This document shows positions 7,664 to 15,859 of a stretch of DNA of 31,716 nucleotides, piece by piece. The stretch is from the NCBI GenBank assembly GCA_937928015.1, contig CALFXA010000092.1:1-31716 (forward strand), written 5' to 3'. Every line of letters starts with the position of its first letter. Position 1 is the first letter of the stretch. A program made the translations under genes and the position numbers. This DNA is from an uncultured Anaerolineales bacterium. GTDB lineage: Bacteria > Chloroflexota > Anaerolineae > Anaerolineales > Villigracilaceae. The notes beneath the pieces were generated by a model. The model was not told the origin of the DNA. It saw only the letters and a list, made by a program, of their open reading frames with translations, and searched no databases.

Positions 7664-9520
7664 TCATTTCCTTTGAAAGATGCGCAGGTCGCTGCCCTCG
7701 ATGCACGAGGTCTGGACCCGAAAACGGGGCAACTCAACGAAAGTAGCTTCAGGCAAGTCGGCTCTCATCTTGGGATAACGCCAGGCCTCGACGATCACAT
7801 AATCGGCTGCCTGCATCCACTGCGCGGCCAGGATGTCGTTCCAGAGTCCATATTTTAGCAACTCTTGGGAATCCCCGCCAACCCGATAGGCGTAGCCGTC
7901 ATTGATCTGCGGCAGGTAGATGTGAATCTGCGGCGCATACAGCAGCGGCGCGACCGACAATCCGCCGTTCCAATAGACCTGGCTGCCCGGCGGAATGACC
8001 TCCGCCAGGTGACGACCGACCTGCTCATTGGCGGCGACCACATCCATGTCCGCGCAGTCGGGGCGGCCTGCGCTGCCAGCCAGGAGCGGGGAAAGAATCA
8101 AGCCGAGGGCGAGGATGGAAACGGCCAACAGATAGCCGAAGTTGACATGGGGGAATTTCCAGCGTTTGACGAGAAACGCGGCCAGAAGAAAAGCGGAACC
8201 TGTCAGCGCCCCAGCCGCCGTGGAGACGATCTTCTCGGCGGTATTGCGTTCGAGGCTGAACTTATTCGAGAGCACATCCCATACCGTGGCAAATCCAGGC
8301 TGGAACCAGCCGTCGCGGATGCGCGGTACGGACAGGGTCAACAGCCCGTCGCCGAGATCCTCAAAGGCTGAAAATCCGATGCCCGTGAAGAGGATCAGCA
8401 CAACCAGCGCAATCACGATCTGCCGCCAGGGATGTGCATTCCGTTCGAGCGCGCCCCACATGACCGCCACGAACAGAATGGCGACGTTGCTGAAGAAGGC
8501 CACGTAGGGCGTGAAGCAGAACACGCAATAATCATTGCTGATCGCGGCCCAGGAATGCATCAGGAGCAAACCAACGAACAGGGCCGCCAGAAAGACCGCC
8601 GCGCGGAAATGTTCGGCGGAGACCCAGGCGCGGCGCTTGGGCCATAGCAAGAGTCCCAGCCCCAGGCCGACCATTGCCACGACGTGGAAACGTGCGCCTT
8701 GAAAGAAGGACAAGGTCCGCCCGATTGCGTCGATCTGTGGGTTCCAAGTGGGCACGCCATCCTGCGGCAGGGAATACGCCGCAAACAGCGAGGCGATGCC
8801 CCCGGGCATCCACGGCGTCCACAACTGCATAATGTACGGCCAGTACAGGACGTGGAACACGAGCAGCACGGCCGCGCCCGCCAACCCCGCAAACAGCGCA
8901 GACCTCCAGCCGTGCTGCCACCAGAAATACAGCACCAGCAACGGCAACACGATGACCATGTTCTGACGCACCATGATGACCGCGCCCGCCAGCAATCCCG
9001 CCAGAGTCAATTGCCAAAGCGGACGCTTCTCGCCCAGCGAGAGGGCCAGGATGGCCGCCATGAAGAAGGCCACGCTGCTTTGCGTGACGCCTGAACTATA
9101 GATCTTGATGACGGCTGGACTCAGCGCCAGCGCCCACACCGACAGCGCCGCCAACCACTTCCCGCTCAGGCGGCGGGCCGCCCCCCAAACGGCGACCAGG
9201 CTCAGGGTCCCGAACAGGATCGCCAGACCGCGCCCCGTCAGCAAGCCGGGGCCAAAGATCGCCTGCACCATCCCAGGGATGAGGAAGGCCAGCGGGGCCT
9301 TGTTGGTCTGCACGCCGAAGGTCTCGAAGGGACGGTGTCCCTGCGTGGCGAAGAGCAGACCCTTATAGAGGTAGGCGCCCTCGTCCAGGTCGGGGATGGA
9401 GGTGCGCGCAAAGGCGGCCGATTGCCAGACGTACCAGGCCAGTCCCAGAACAGCCAAGAGGCCCGCCAACCAGGCGGGCCACTTATCGGAGAGGGAGGGA
9501 CGGGACGCGGTAGCGGTCAT
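7664..9520 (-). CDS. GT39-family (PMT/ArnT-like) membrane glycosyltransferase
   Basis: 618 residues with about eleven predicted membrane spans and a C-terminal soluble part. After the first helix comes the first outer loop, SIPDLDEGAYLYKG (about 41-54), with the acidic D-x-D/E pattern typical of GT39/PMT and ArnT-type GT-C enzymes. It continues QTNKAPLAFLIPG, close to the KPPL-like motif of that family. These proteins use polyprenyl-phosphate sugars as donors on the outer side of the membrane. The next gene downstream encodes a GT2 that makes such donors, and the stop and start codons abut. It lies four bases after the gmd stop. The acceptor is unknown. Confidence 0.85.
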   Translation of the reverse strand: MTATASRPSLSDKWPAWLAGLLAVLGLAWYVWQSAAFARTSIPDLDEGAYLYKGLLFATQGHRPFETFGVQTNKAPLAFLIPGMVQAIFGPGLLTGRGLAILFGTLSLVAVWGAARRLSGKWLAALSVWALALSPAVIKIYSSGVTQSSVAFFMAAILALSLGEKRPLWQLTLAGLLAGAVIMVRQNMVIVLPLLVLYFWWQHGWRSALFAGLAGAAVLLVFHVLYWPYIMQLWTPWMPGGIASLFAAYSLPQDGVPTWNPQIDAIGRTLSFFQGARFHVVAMVGLGLGLLLWPKRRAWVSAEHFRAAVFLAALFVGLLLMHSWAAISNDYCVFCFTPYVAFFSNVAILFVAVMWGALERNAHPWRQIVIALVVLILFTGIGFSAFEDLGDGLLTLSVPRIRDGWFQPGFATVWDVLSNKFSLERNTAEKIVSTAAGALTGSAFLLAAFLVKRWKFPHVNFGYLLAVSILALGLILSPLLAGSAGRPDCADMDVVAANEQVGRHLAEVIPPGSQVYWNGGLSVAPLLYAPQIHIYLPQINDGYAYRVGGDSQELLKYGLWNDILAAQWMQAADYVIVEAWRYPKMRADLPEATFVELPRFRVQTSCIEGSDLRIFQRK

Positions 9521-9524
9521 TCCA

Positions 9525-10505
<981 letters not shown>

Positions 10506-10528
10506 TTAATTCAAAATTCAATGACTGA

Positions 10529-10534
10529 ATTATA
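10529..10534 (-). promoter_or_regulatory. Putative internal -10 element for gmd
   Basis: TATAAT on the minus strand lies in the 40-base gap between the membrane-protein stop and gmd, about 32 bases before ATG 10496. A clear -35 is not visible. It could drive gmd and the genes after it independently of the first operon gene. Confidence 0.35.
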
Positions 10535-10536
10535 AC

Positions 10537-12207
10537 TCACATTCGGGCTTGTCGGCTCCCCCTACGGTCCCACCACCAGCCGCCCACTCCGATCAGGGCC
10601 CACAGCCCCAGGATCAACCCTACCATGCCGCCAAAGCCCATCTGCCCGCCCCAGTGGAAATAACGGCTGGCGTACCATTGCGAAAATACAGCCAGGAAGG
10701 CCAGCTCACCCAACAAAACGCGCGTGAACCAGGGGTTGCGCGTCTCGCGCCACCAGACCCAGGCCTGCCCCGCCAGCAGAGCCTGCCAAAGGAACAGGAT
10801 GGTTCGATAGCGCGGATTATCCCACTGGTCGCCGCCGCCGCGCAAGGCGGTGAACAGGACCCAGGCCCAGGCGACCGCCCACAGCCAGAGCCAAACCTTC
10901 CGCTCCCCTGCGGACCCCGAGCCTGCTCCCGGCAAACCAGCGAAGAGCAGTGCTGGCAGCAGGGCATACCACCCCACCGCGCGGAAGATGCCCAGGATGC
11001 GCCAGGTCAGCGTGGTTGGCTCGACCAGCGCCGCAGGCAGCACGGGCTGGAACACTCCGTAGATCATCACGAACGGTAGCCGCATCCAAGCAGGCATCTC
11101 GTCGAAGAGTTTCTGTACCCAGCCCGAGCCGCTCTCAATTTGGTGCATGCCCCACTTGTTGACCTCGCGCAGGAAGGAGCCCAGCACACCGACCGGCGTC
11201 CCGCCGCCCAGGTTCCCCTGACGATTGACCGCCGCCGAGAGCAGGAACAGGCCCGCCACGAAGATAATCAGAACCACCACAACCGCCCACCACGGCAAGC
11301 GTCCCTTCTCGCTGGAGAAGAAGATCCAGCCCGCCAGAATCACCAGCGTCACCAGGGCCACGGCAGGCGAGACCAATAGCATGCCCAACAGGCCAAGGCC
11401 GACCCAAATCCACGCGCTCCCTGGCACCGCCCGCCAGGGCAGGTGTCGACTGCGCTCCTCGTTCGGGTCGCTCCGCTCAGCGCGAAGATGCCAGGAGACA
11501 AATCCCCACAACACGAAGGTGCTGAAGGTCATCAGGTATGGCTCGCGCATGGCGGCCCCGCCCAACAGCACGGACTCGGGGTACAGGGCGAAGATCCAGC
11601 CCGCGGCCTGGGCCACCTTCTCATTCCATTGTAAAGAGGCCGCCTTCCATAGAAAGGGAATCCCCAACGCGGCGATGAAGGCTGAGAGCAACACCAACAG
11701 CAGCGGACGCTGCACGTCGGGCGAAAGATAGCGGTAGACCAGCGCGCCGAAAGCCAGCAATCCGCCGTATTGGTCGTAGGCGTATTTCTGACTGAAGGCA
11801 TTGACGATCTTGCGGTCCGAATCCGCCAGATCCCAGGATTGGGTATCGCGCCGATGCGCGTCGGTGAAGACGTAGCCCGCGTTGTCGTCAGGCTCGTCGT
11901 AGCCGTCCACGGGCAAGGACAGGTACAATCCCACGCTGACAGACAGCCGCAGGACGAATGCAATCGCGACCATCCATAGCAACATTTTATTCGCGCTGAG
12001 CGGAGGCCGAAGCGAAGCGGAGGCTGTAGTCGAAGCGCCCCCCCAGCGCACCGCCATCGTCAGCACAGTGAAAGAAAGCAGAAAGACGAAAGAAAAGGCC
12101 AGCCAGCCGATGACCCAATCCCCGGGCTGCAGGGCTGACATTCCTGCCCCAAGCGCCAGAGAGAGCGGCACGGACCAGAACAAATCTCGCAGGTTGAAGT
12201 GCTTCAT
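10537..12207 (-). CDS. Polytopic membrane protein, putative glycan-assembly protein (family not certain)
   Basis: 556 residues from ATG 12207 (MKHFNLRDLF). The frame stays open upstream, but that part runs through an intergenic palindromic repeat and is not likely to be coding. About ten to twelve hydrophobic segments are visible. An outer loop after the third span has DGYDEPDDNAGYVFTDAHRRD (split as DGYDEPDD and TDAHRRD), an acidic loop of the kind seen in GT-C glycosyltransferases. It is the first gene of the minus-strand polysaccharide operon, so a sugar-transfer role is plausible but unproven. Two stretches of the coding sequence (11446-11483 and 11992-12036) match a dispersed palindromic repeat and give odd low-complexity loops, SASLRPPLSAN and AERSDPNEERS. 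These look like repeat copies tolerated between membrane helices. Confidence 0.6.
   Translation of the reverse strand: MKHFNLRDLFWSVPLSLALGAGMSALQPGDWVIGWLAFSFVFLLSFTVLTMAVRWGGASTTASASLRPPLSANKMLLWMVAIAFVLRLSVSVGLYLSLPVDGYDEPDDNAGYVFTDAHRRDTQSWDLADSDRKIVNAFSQKYAYDQYGGLLAFGALVYRYLSPDVQRPLLLVLLSAFIAALGIPFLWKAASLQWNEKVAQAAGWIFALYPESVLLGGAAMREPYLMTFSTFVLWGFVSWHLRAERSDPNEERSRHLPWRAVPGSAWIWVGLGLLGMLLVSPAVALVTLVILAGWIFFSSEKGRLPWWAVVVVLIIFVAGLFLLSAAVNRQGNLGGGTPVGVLGSFLREVNKWGMHQIESGSGWVQKLFDEMPAWMRLPFVMIYGVFQPVLPAALVEPTTLTWRILGIFRAVGWYALLPALLFAGLPGAGSGSAGERKVWLWLWAVAWAWVLFTALRGGGDQWDNPRYRTILFLWQALLAGQAWVWWRETRNPWFTRVLLGELAFLAVFSQWYASRYFHWGGQMGFGGMVGLILGLWALIGVGGWWWDRRGSRQARM
11446..11483. repeat. In-gene copy of the CTGAGCG...GTCGA palindromic repeat
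   Basis: Read on the minus strand this is CTGAGCGGAGCGACC, then a short arm, then GCGCAGTCGA. It matches the intergenic element at 27849-27888 and encodes the loop AERSDPNEERS in frame. Confidence 0.5.
11992..12036. repeat. Second in-gene copy of the CTGAGCG...GTCGAAG repeat
   Basis: GCGCTGAGCGGAGG at the left and GTAGTCGAAGCG at the right carry the same words as the repeats at 11446 and 27849. It lies inside the same membrane-protein gene and encodes part of the loop SASLRPPLSAN between two hydrophobic segments. Confidence 0.45.
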
Positions 12208-12270
12208 GTCCCCACTTTTACCACGAAGTGCGCTTTTTAGAGAGTGGCTAAGAAAGTGGGTCAGGAAACC

Positions 12271-12348
12271 TTTCACCACAGAGGGCACGGAGAGCACCGA
12301 GGTTTTTATGTTTTTCTCTGTGACCTCCGTGTTCTCCGTGGTAAAACC
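12271..12348. repeat. REP-like imperfect palindrome (CACGGAGARCACSGAGG family)
   Basis: TTTCACCACAGAGG and a CACGGAGAGCACCGAGG arm are followed, after a T-rich loop, by CCTCCGTGTTCTCCGTG and GGTAAAA. The two 17-base arms pair with two mismatches. A sister copy is at 13473-13545. It sits between the divergently transcribed polysaccharide operon and the aldo/keto reductase gene. Confidence 0.75.
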
Positions 12349-12416
12349 TCTTAACAAATCCACGGACTTCGCCACTTGCGCGTTTTATCATCTGAAAGAG
12401 GAACGGGATTTGGGCA

Positions 12417-12422
12417 TATAAT
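12417..12422 (+). promoter_or_regulatory. Putative -10 element of the aldo/keto reductase gene
   Basis: TATAAT lies 40 bases before ATG 12463, leaving a short leader that contains AGGAGA at 12450-12455. No good -35 hexamer is seen at the expected spacing. Confidence 0.5.
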
Positions 12423-12462
12423 CATCCTGTTCAAACTTTCCATCCCATCAGGAGATGTCATC

Positions 12463-13446
12463 ATGCAATATCGCGAACTGGGACGTACAGGCTGGAAGGT
12501 CTCGGCCATGAGCTTTGGGGCCTGGGCCATCGGCGGGACGTGGGGTCCCGTGGACGACGACGAGTCACTGGCGGCCATGCGCCGCGCCCTGGAGTTGGGC
12601 GTCAACTTCTTCGACACGGCCGACGTCTACGGCGACGGGCGCAGCGAGCGCTTGCTCGCCAAGTTGCGCCGCGAGCACGGCGGCGAGATCCACATCGCCA
12701 CCAAGGCGGGACGACGGCTGGACCCGCACACGGCAGAAGGCTACAACCGCGCCAATCTGACCGCCTTCGTGGAGCGCAGCCTCAAGAACCTCGACACCGA
12801 GGCGCTCGACCTGCTACAACTGCATTGTCCGCCCACGCAGGTCTATTACATGCCCGAGACCTTCGGCGTGCTGGATGACCTGGTGAAAGCGGGCAAGCTG
12901 CGCTATTACGGCGTCAGCGTGGAAAAGGTGGAGGAGGCGCTCAAGGCCATCGAATATCCCAACGTGCAGAGCGTGCAGATCATCTTCAACATGTTCCGCC
13001 TGCGCCCCGCGGACCTGTTCTTCGAGCAGGCCCAAAAGAAGCAGGTGGGCATCCTGGCGCGCGTGCCACTGGCCTCGGGCCTGCTGACGGGCAAGCTGGG
13101 ACCCAAGTCCAGCTTCGACGCGGACGACCACCGCGCCTTCAACCGTCACGGCGAATCCTTCGACCGCGGCGAGACCTTCTCGGGCGTGGACTACAACATC
13201 GGCCTGCAGGCGGTCGAGGAGCTCAAGGCCCTCTGCCCGCCAGGCATGAGCCTGACCCAGTTCGCCCTGCGCTGGATCCTGATGTTCGAGGCCGTGACCT
13301 GCGCCATCCCCGGCGCGAAACGCCCCTCGCAGGCCGAGGAGAACTTCAGCGCCGCCGACCTGCCGCCGCTCTCCGCCGAGACCATGGCCCAGGTCCGCGC
13401 GGTGTACGACCGATCCATTCGGGAACAAGTGCATCAGGTTTGGTAA
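12463..13446 (+). CDS. Aldo/keto reductase family oxidoreductase
   Basis: 327 residues. The start at ATG 12463 is set by AGGAGA eight bases upstream; the open frame before it is not coding. The TIM-barrel AKR signatures are present: MQYRELGRTGWKVS at the N-terminus, GVNFFDTADVYGDGRSER (Asp and Tyr of the catalytic tetrad, about 46-63), IATKAGRR with the catalytic Lys, and LDLLQLHCPP with the catalytic His. NADPH-dependent reduction of an aldehyde or ketone is expected, and the sequence is of the YajO/general-stress-protein-69 type. The substrate is not evident. It is transcribed away from the polysaccharide operon and ends before a palindromic repeat and a terminator. GC content is high, like the backbone. 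Confidence 0.92.
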   Translation: MQYRELGRTGWKVSAMSFGAWAIGGTWGPVDDDESLAAMRRALELGVNFFDTADVYGDGRSERLLAKLRREHGGEIHIATKAGRRLDPHTAEGYNRANLTAFVERSLKNLDTEALDLLQLHCPPTQVYYMPETFGVLDDLVKAGKLRYYGVSVEKVEEALKAIEYPNVQSVQIIFNMFRLRPADLFFEQAQKKQVGILARVPLASGLLTGKLGPKSSFDADDHRAFNRHGESFDRGETFSGVDYNIGLQAVEELKALCPPGMSLTQFALRWILMFEAVTCAIPGAKRPSQAEENFSAADLPPLSAETMAQVRAVYDRSIREQVHQVW

Positions 13447-13472
13447 GGAACTCAAGTCGCCATCTGAGGAAC

Positions 13473-13545
13473 TTTCACCGCAGAGGCACGAAGAACGCGG
13501 AGAAACTTCAAAAAACTCCGCGACCTCTGTTCCTCTGCGGTTCAA
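13473..13545. repeat. REP-like palindrome, sister of 12271-12348
   Basis: TTTCACCGCAGAGG and GAACGCGGAG are mirrored by CTCCGCGACCTCTG and CCTCTGCGGTTC. The words are those of the 12271 element with C/G exchanges that keep the pairing. It lies just after the aldo/keto reductase stop. Confidence 0.75.
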
Positions 13546-13602
13546 GACAGGTAATTCCTCTTTTTCCTTTAAGGGCCATAACGGGTTAAGGATTAACCGC
13601 GT

Positions 13603-13637
13603 AAAAAGCCGATTCGGTACCCTGAATCGGCTTTTTT
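13603..13637 (+). terminator. Rho-independent terminator, possibly bidirectional
   Basis: AAAAAGCCGATTC and GAATCGGCTTTTTT form a 13-base stem around a short loop, with a T-run on the plus strand and an A-run that serves the minus strand. It closes the aldo/keto reductase unit before the next promoter. Confidence 0.85.
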
Positions 13638-13716
13638 GTCGCCAGGCTCCTGAAAATAGGACCAACATATCACCCAGAACCGTCACAACGCGCAGGGTTT
13701 CTGGTGGGAACAAGAA

Positions 13717-13722
13717 TATAAT
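13717..13722 (+). promoter_or_regulatory. Putative -10 element of the 13777 gene
   Basis: TATAAT lies only three bases before an in-frame ATG at 13726, so transcription would begin after that ATG. This argues for the start at 13777 (or 13768) rather than 13726. Confidence 0.5.
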
Positions 13723-13776
13723 CTCATGCGCCCCACGAAAACCTTATCTTGCAAGGCCCCAGGAGAAATGACAGGA

Positions 13777-14445
13777 ATGCTTACCCTCGACACGATCAAG
13801 AGTCAAATTGCCGCGCTGGACGATATTCATCGCTTCTTCGAAGTATGCAACCAGGATGCAAAATCCATCCAACCCTGGCAATTCTCCCTATCGGATTCGG
13901 AAAAGTCCTTCGATATTTTCATGCAGCAACTGACAGAGATCGACAAACAGACGGCGCTCCGCTTCTCTGCCATCTTTGCGAGATACGCCGTGGACTATAT
14001 TCGGGATCAACACCTCGATGAGGTACGGGGAATCGGCTTCGCCTTTCTCGAAAACGACCCGTGCATGGATGGCCAGTCCATCGAAAGACAGATTCAGAAT
14101 GTAGAGCGCTGGCTGGAGAATTCGACCCCTGAGCACAAGGCAGGCGTGAAAGAAGGCATCGACCCCAGCCGCCAGTTGGAGATCTGGGAGGAAGACCTCT
14201 TCCCGCCCGAGGACCAGATGTGGCTCTGGATCATCGAGAATACGCATTTGCTTTCCCTGGGCGTCACGGCGGGAGATGCGGAGACCTACGACCACGACAG
14301 CGAGGCCACCCCCTATCGATGGTCCGCCAAGGCCTGCATCGCAAGGAGCGCGGTCAGTTCATTGAAAGTCATCGCCCAGGAAGAACGCACCGTGGACGCA
14401 GACTTGACCGCGTTGTTCAAAAGAGTCGGCGCTGAGTGGAAATAG
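13777..14445 (+). CDS. Hypothetical protein, soluble and acidic
   Basis: 222 residues from ATG 13777, which has AGGAG 11 bases upstream; the ATG at 13768 is too close to that site and the one at 13726 overlaps the likely promoter. There is no signal peptide or membrane span. The sequence is rich in acidic residues and aromatic pairs (IEEDLFPPED-like segment, QMWLWIIENTH at about 164-174), with a C-terminal helix ending FKRVGAEWK. The look is that of a cytoplasmic alpha-helical protein. I do not recognise the family. It stands alone between a terminator and the DUF1905 gene. Confidence 0.7.
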   Translation: MLTLDTIKSQIAALDDIHRFFEVCNQDAKSIQPWQFSLSDSEKSFDIFMQQLTEIDKQTALRFSAIFARYAVDYIRDQHLDEVRGIGFAFLENDPCMDGQSIERQIQNVERWLENSTPEHKAGVKEGIDPSRQLEIWEEDLFPPEDQMWLWIIENTHLLSLGVTAGDAETYDHDSEATPYRWSAKACIARSAVSSLKVIAQEERTVDADLTALFKRVGAEWK

Positions 14446-14459
14446 TCCGCCCCTGTTGA

Positions 14460-14465
14460 TATACT
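14460..14465 (+). promoter_or_regulatory. Putative leaderless -10 element of the DUF1905 gene
   Basis: TATACT ends six bases before ATG 14472. With this spacing the transcript would begin at or very near the start codon, and no Shine-Dalgarno sequence is present. Confidence 0.4.
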
Positions 14466-14471
14466 CTTCTC

Positions 14472-14756
14472 ATGCAAATCAAATTTAGCGGTACCGTCCT
14501 CTTCTGGCGCGGACCCGCGCCGTACTTCTTCATAGCCGTGCCCGAGGGTCCCAGCCGCGAGATCAAGTCGATCTCCCATCTCGTGACGTATGGCTGGGGC
14601 GTGATTCCCGTCCGCGCGCGGATCGGACGCACCAAGTTCGAGACCTCCCTGTTCCCCAAGGACGGCCGCTACCTGCTGCCCCTCAAGGTCGTGGTGCGCA
14701 AAGCGGAGAATCTTGCGGAGGGCGACGAGGTCACGGTACAGATGGAAGTAAACTGA
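14472..14756 (+). CDS. DUF1905 domain protein
   Basis: 94 residues covering one complete DUF1905 domain. The typical blocks are visible in order: a first strand with W-x-G-x-APYFFIAVP, then GWGVIPVRARIG, TSLFPKDGRYLLPLK and VRKAENLAEGDEV. The family is small and beta-rich, often found alone or joined to a YdeI/OmdA-type domain, and its biochemical role is not established. The start follows TATACT by six bases, so a leaderless message is likely. Its stop is 80 bases before a separate strong promoter, so it is probably monocistronic. Confidence 0.85.
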   Translation: MQIKFSGTVLFWRGPAPYFFIAVPEGPSREIKSISHLVTYGWGVIPVRARIGRTKFETSLFPKDGRYLLPLKVVVRKAENLAEGDEVTVQMEVN

Positions 14757-14835
14757 CGGCGGGGGAATCAAACCATTGTGCAGATTGGGTTTCTCCTCCT
14801 GCACATGGATCAAAGAGGGATAACGTATCTGTAAG

Positions 14836-14864
14836 TTGACTTGCCGCTCGTTTTTCTGCATACT
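14836..14864 (+). promoter_or_regulatory. Sigma-70-like promoter upstream of the leader and tandem repeat
   Basis: TTGACT (14836-14841) and CATACT (14859-14864) are 17 bases apart, the best -35/-10 pair in this part of the window. The transcript would start near 14871 and run more than 500 bases to the gene at 15377. Confidence 0.55.
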
Positions 14865-14869
14865 TTAAA

Positions 14870-15020
14870 CAATCTGGGGGCATGCCTCAGGGAAAACCCA
14901 TTGAAAGGGAGCGAAACCAATGGTCCCAACGCATTTCCAATCGACCGAGCCGAGAGAAAAATCAAAGGGGTGGAAGAAAATCAGTTCCGTATAGACCTGT
15001 CAGGTCTATTGGAAGAACTT
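14870..15020 (+). ncRNA. Possible structured leader RNA
   Basis: Just after the promoter lie several nested pairings: CCATTG/CAATGG around an A/G-rich loop, CAGGGAAAACCC followed by GAAAGGG, and further on ATAGACCT/AGGTCTAT with a three-base loop (14991-15009). The order CAGGG, AAACC, GAAAGGG, GCGAAACC, GGTCC resembles the 5' half of the GEMM-I cyclic-di-GMP riboswitch. However, the ACGCAAAGCC core is not intact and no clear tetraloop receptor is seen. It may be another leader type or only chance pairing. No strong terminator or sequestered ribosome site links it to the gene at 15377. Confidence 0.25.
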
Positions 15021-15042
15021 CACATTTGATGTGCGTGCCTGG

Positions 15043-15296
15043 ATTCAAACACAAGCCTTGTTTCCTTCGATAGCAGAAACCTGTTGTTCGATGCAAAGAG
15101 CCTATCATTCGATGTGAAGAACCTCCCATTCGATAATAGGAACCTTTTTCTCGATGTGAAGAGCCTCCAATTCGATACAAAGAACCTCTAATTCGATAAT
15201 AGGAACCTTTTAATCAATGATAGGAGCTTCTTGTTTGATATGAAGAACCTATTACTCGATGCAAGGAGCTTGTTTCTTGATGTAAGGAGCTTTGTA
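15043..15296 (+). repeat. Degenerate tandem repeat, eleven 21-bp units plus one diverged unit
   Basis: Eleven units start exactly every 21 bases from 15066 to 15276, and a diverged twelfth lies at 15043-15063. Each unit is TTCGAT, three variable bases, ARGARC, CT and a variable tail. The period of seven codons has no indels, and the plus-strand frame reads a heptad F-D-x-[KR]-[NS]-L-x in every unit. One unit has an in-frame TAA at 15189-15191 and no plausible start precedes the array, so it is probably not translated as one protein now. There are no unique spacers, so it is not a CRISPR array. It lies in the leader of the 15377 gene. Confidence 0.85.
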
Positions 15297-15376
15297 TAAA
15301 ACGACAAGTTCTTGTGTGAGAGCGTTCCGCCGTGGGCGGAAACGCTTAAAAACCAAAGCCAACAAGGAGAAAAAAC

Positions 15377-15736
15377 ATGGCTCGCCAAAAGAAACTGTCC
15401 CCCTTCCTCGAAGGCGCCCAACAGCGCCTGGCCGCCCTCTCCTCCATCGACCCCACCCTGGACCTGGGCACCGGCCTCACCCTGGCCGCGTACCGCGCGG
15501 AGGTCGTGTCTGTGCAGGCCAAACAGGATGCGTATAACACCCTGCTCTCGCAGGTGGACCAGTCTTACAACGAATTCCAGGCCGCCGAAAAGTCCATCCG
15601 CGACCTGAGCGAACGCATGCTGGCGGGTGTCGCGTCCAAATATGGCAAGGATAGCAGCGAATACGAAATGGCGGGCGGCACGCGCAAGAGCGAGCGCAAG
15701 CGCCCCACCCGCAAGATGCCGCCTACGACGTCCTAA
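15377..15736 (+). CDS. Small, basic, coiled-coil-like hypothetical protein
   Basis: 119 residues with a strong AAGGAG ribosome site ahead of ATG 15377. The protein is almost wholly helical: MARQKKLSPFLEGAQQRL, an acidic/hydrophobic centre with QVDQSYNEFQAAEKSIRD (about 56-73) that could form a coiled coil, then YGKDSSEYEMAGGTRKSERK and a basic proline tail. No membrane span or signal peptide is visible. Similar short proteins with a YGKDS..EYEMAGGTRKSE tail are, to my recollection, found in several phyla without a known role. A 21-bp tandem repeat and a possible structured leader occupy its 5' region, which is unusual for so small a gene. A perfect palindrome follows the stop. Confidence 0.75.
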   Translation: MARQKKLSPFLEGAQQRLAALSSIDPTLDLGTGLTLAAYRAEVVSVQAKQDAYNTLLSQVDQSYNEFQAAEKSIRDLSERMLAGVASKYGKDSSEYEMAGGTRKSERKRPTRKMPPTTS

Positions 15737-15745
15737 GCACGGGAT

Positions 15746-15779
15746 GGAGCAGGGATGTCCGCGCGGACATCCCTGCTCC
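15746..15779 (+). terminator. Perfect 34-bp palindrome after the 15377 gene
   Basis: The arm GGAGCAGGGATGTCCGC and its exact complement meet with no loop. It lies ten bases after the TAA and has no T-run, so it may be a U-less terminator, an mRNA-stabilising hairpin or a cruciform-prone site. It is the last backbone-like (GC-rich) element before the cassette array. Confidence 0.55.
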
Positions 15780-15794
15780 TGATGAAATCGGATG

Positions 15795-15800
15795 TATAAT
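15795..15800 (+). promoter_or_regulatory. Putative -10 element reading into the cassette array
   Basis: TATAAT about 90 bases before the first cassette junction points into the array. No convincing -35 is present, since the right position falls in the preceding palindrome. It is the only visible candidate for a Pc-like cassette promoter at this edge. Confidence 0.35.
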
Positions 15801-15821
15801 TTTTGTGAAGGATAAAGGGTG

Positions 15822-15845
15822 TTATACAGCAAAATTGCCGTATAA
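15822..15845. repeat. Imperfect palindrome sharing the TTATACAGC word
   Basis: TTATACAGCAAA is followed by ATTGCCGTATAA; ten of the twelve arm positions pair. The half-site TTATACAGC recurs in the perfect palindrome 14 bases downstream, which suggests two binding sites for one dimeric protein. Confidence 0.55.
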
Positions 15846-15859
15846 GACTCCAATTTGGG

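Noticed and set aside
5864..7858. Plus-strand open frame of 664 codons
   Set aside because: It runs antisense to the GT4, GT2 and GT39 genes, which have full motifs. GC-rich codons leave long antisense frames, and its translation is low-complexity with no domain.
12208..12375. N-terminal extension of the 10537 membrane protein
   Set aside because: It is a translation of the REP-like palindrome (FTTENTEVTE and similar), a common false extension.
15043..15296. CRISPR array
   Set aside because: The 21-base units are contiguous and degenerate with no unique spacers, and no cas genes are present.
15188..15853. Minus-strand 221-codon frame across the tandem repeat and the 15377 gene
   Set aside because: Its body is the complement of the 15377 gene, which has a strong ribosome site and a coherent helical product; the N-terminus crosses the palindrome and the promoter region.
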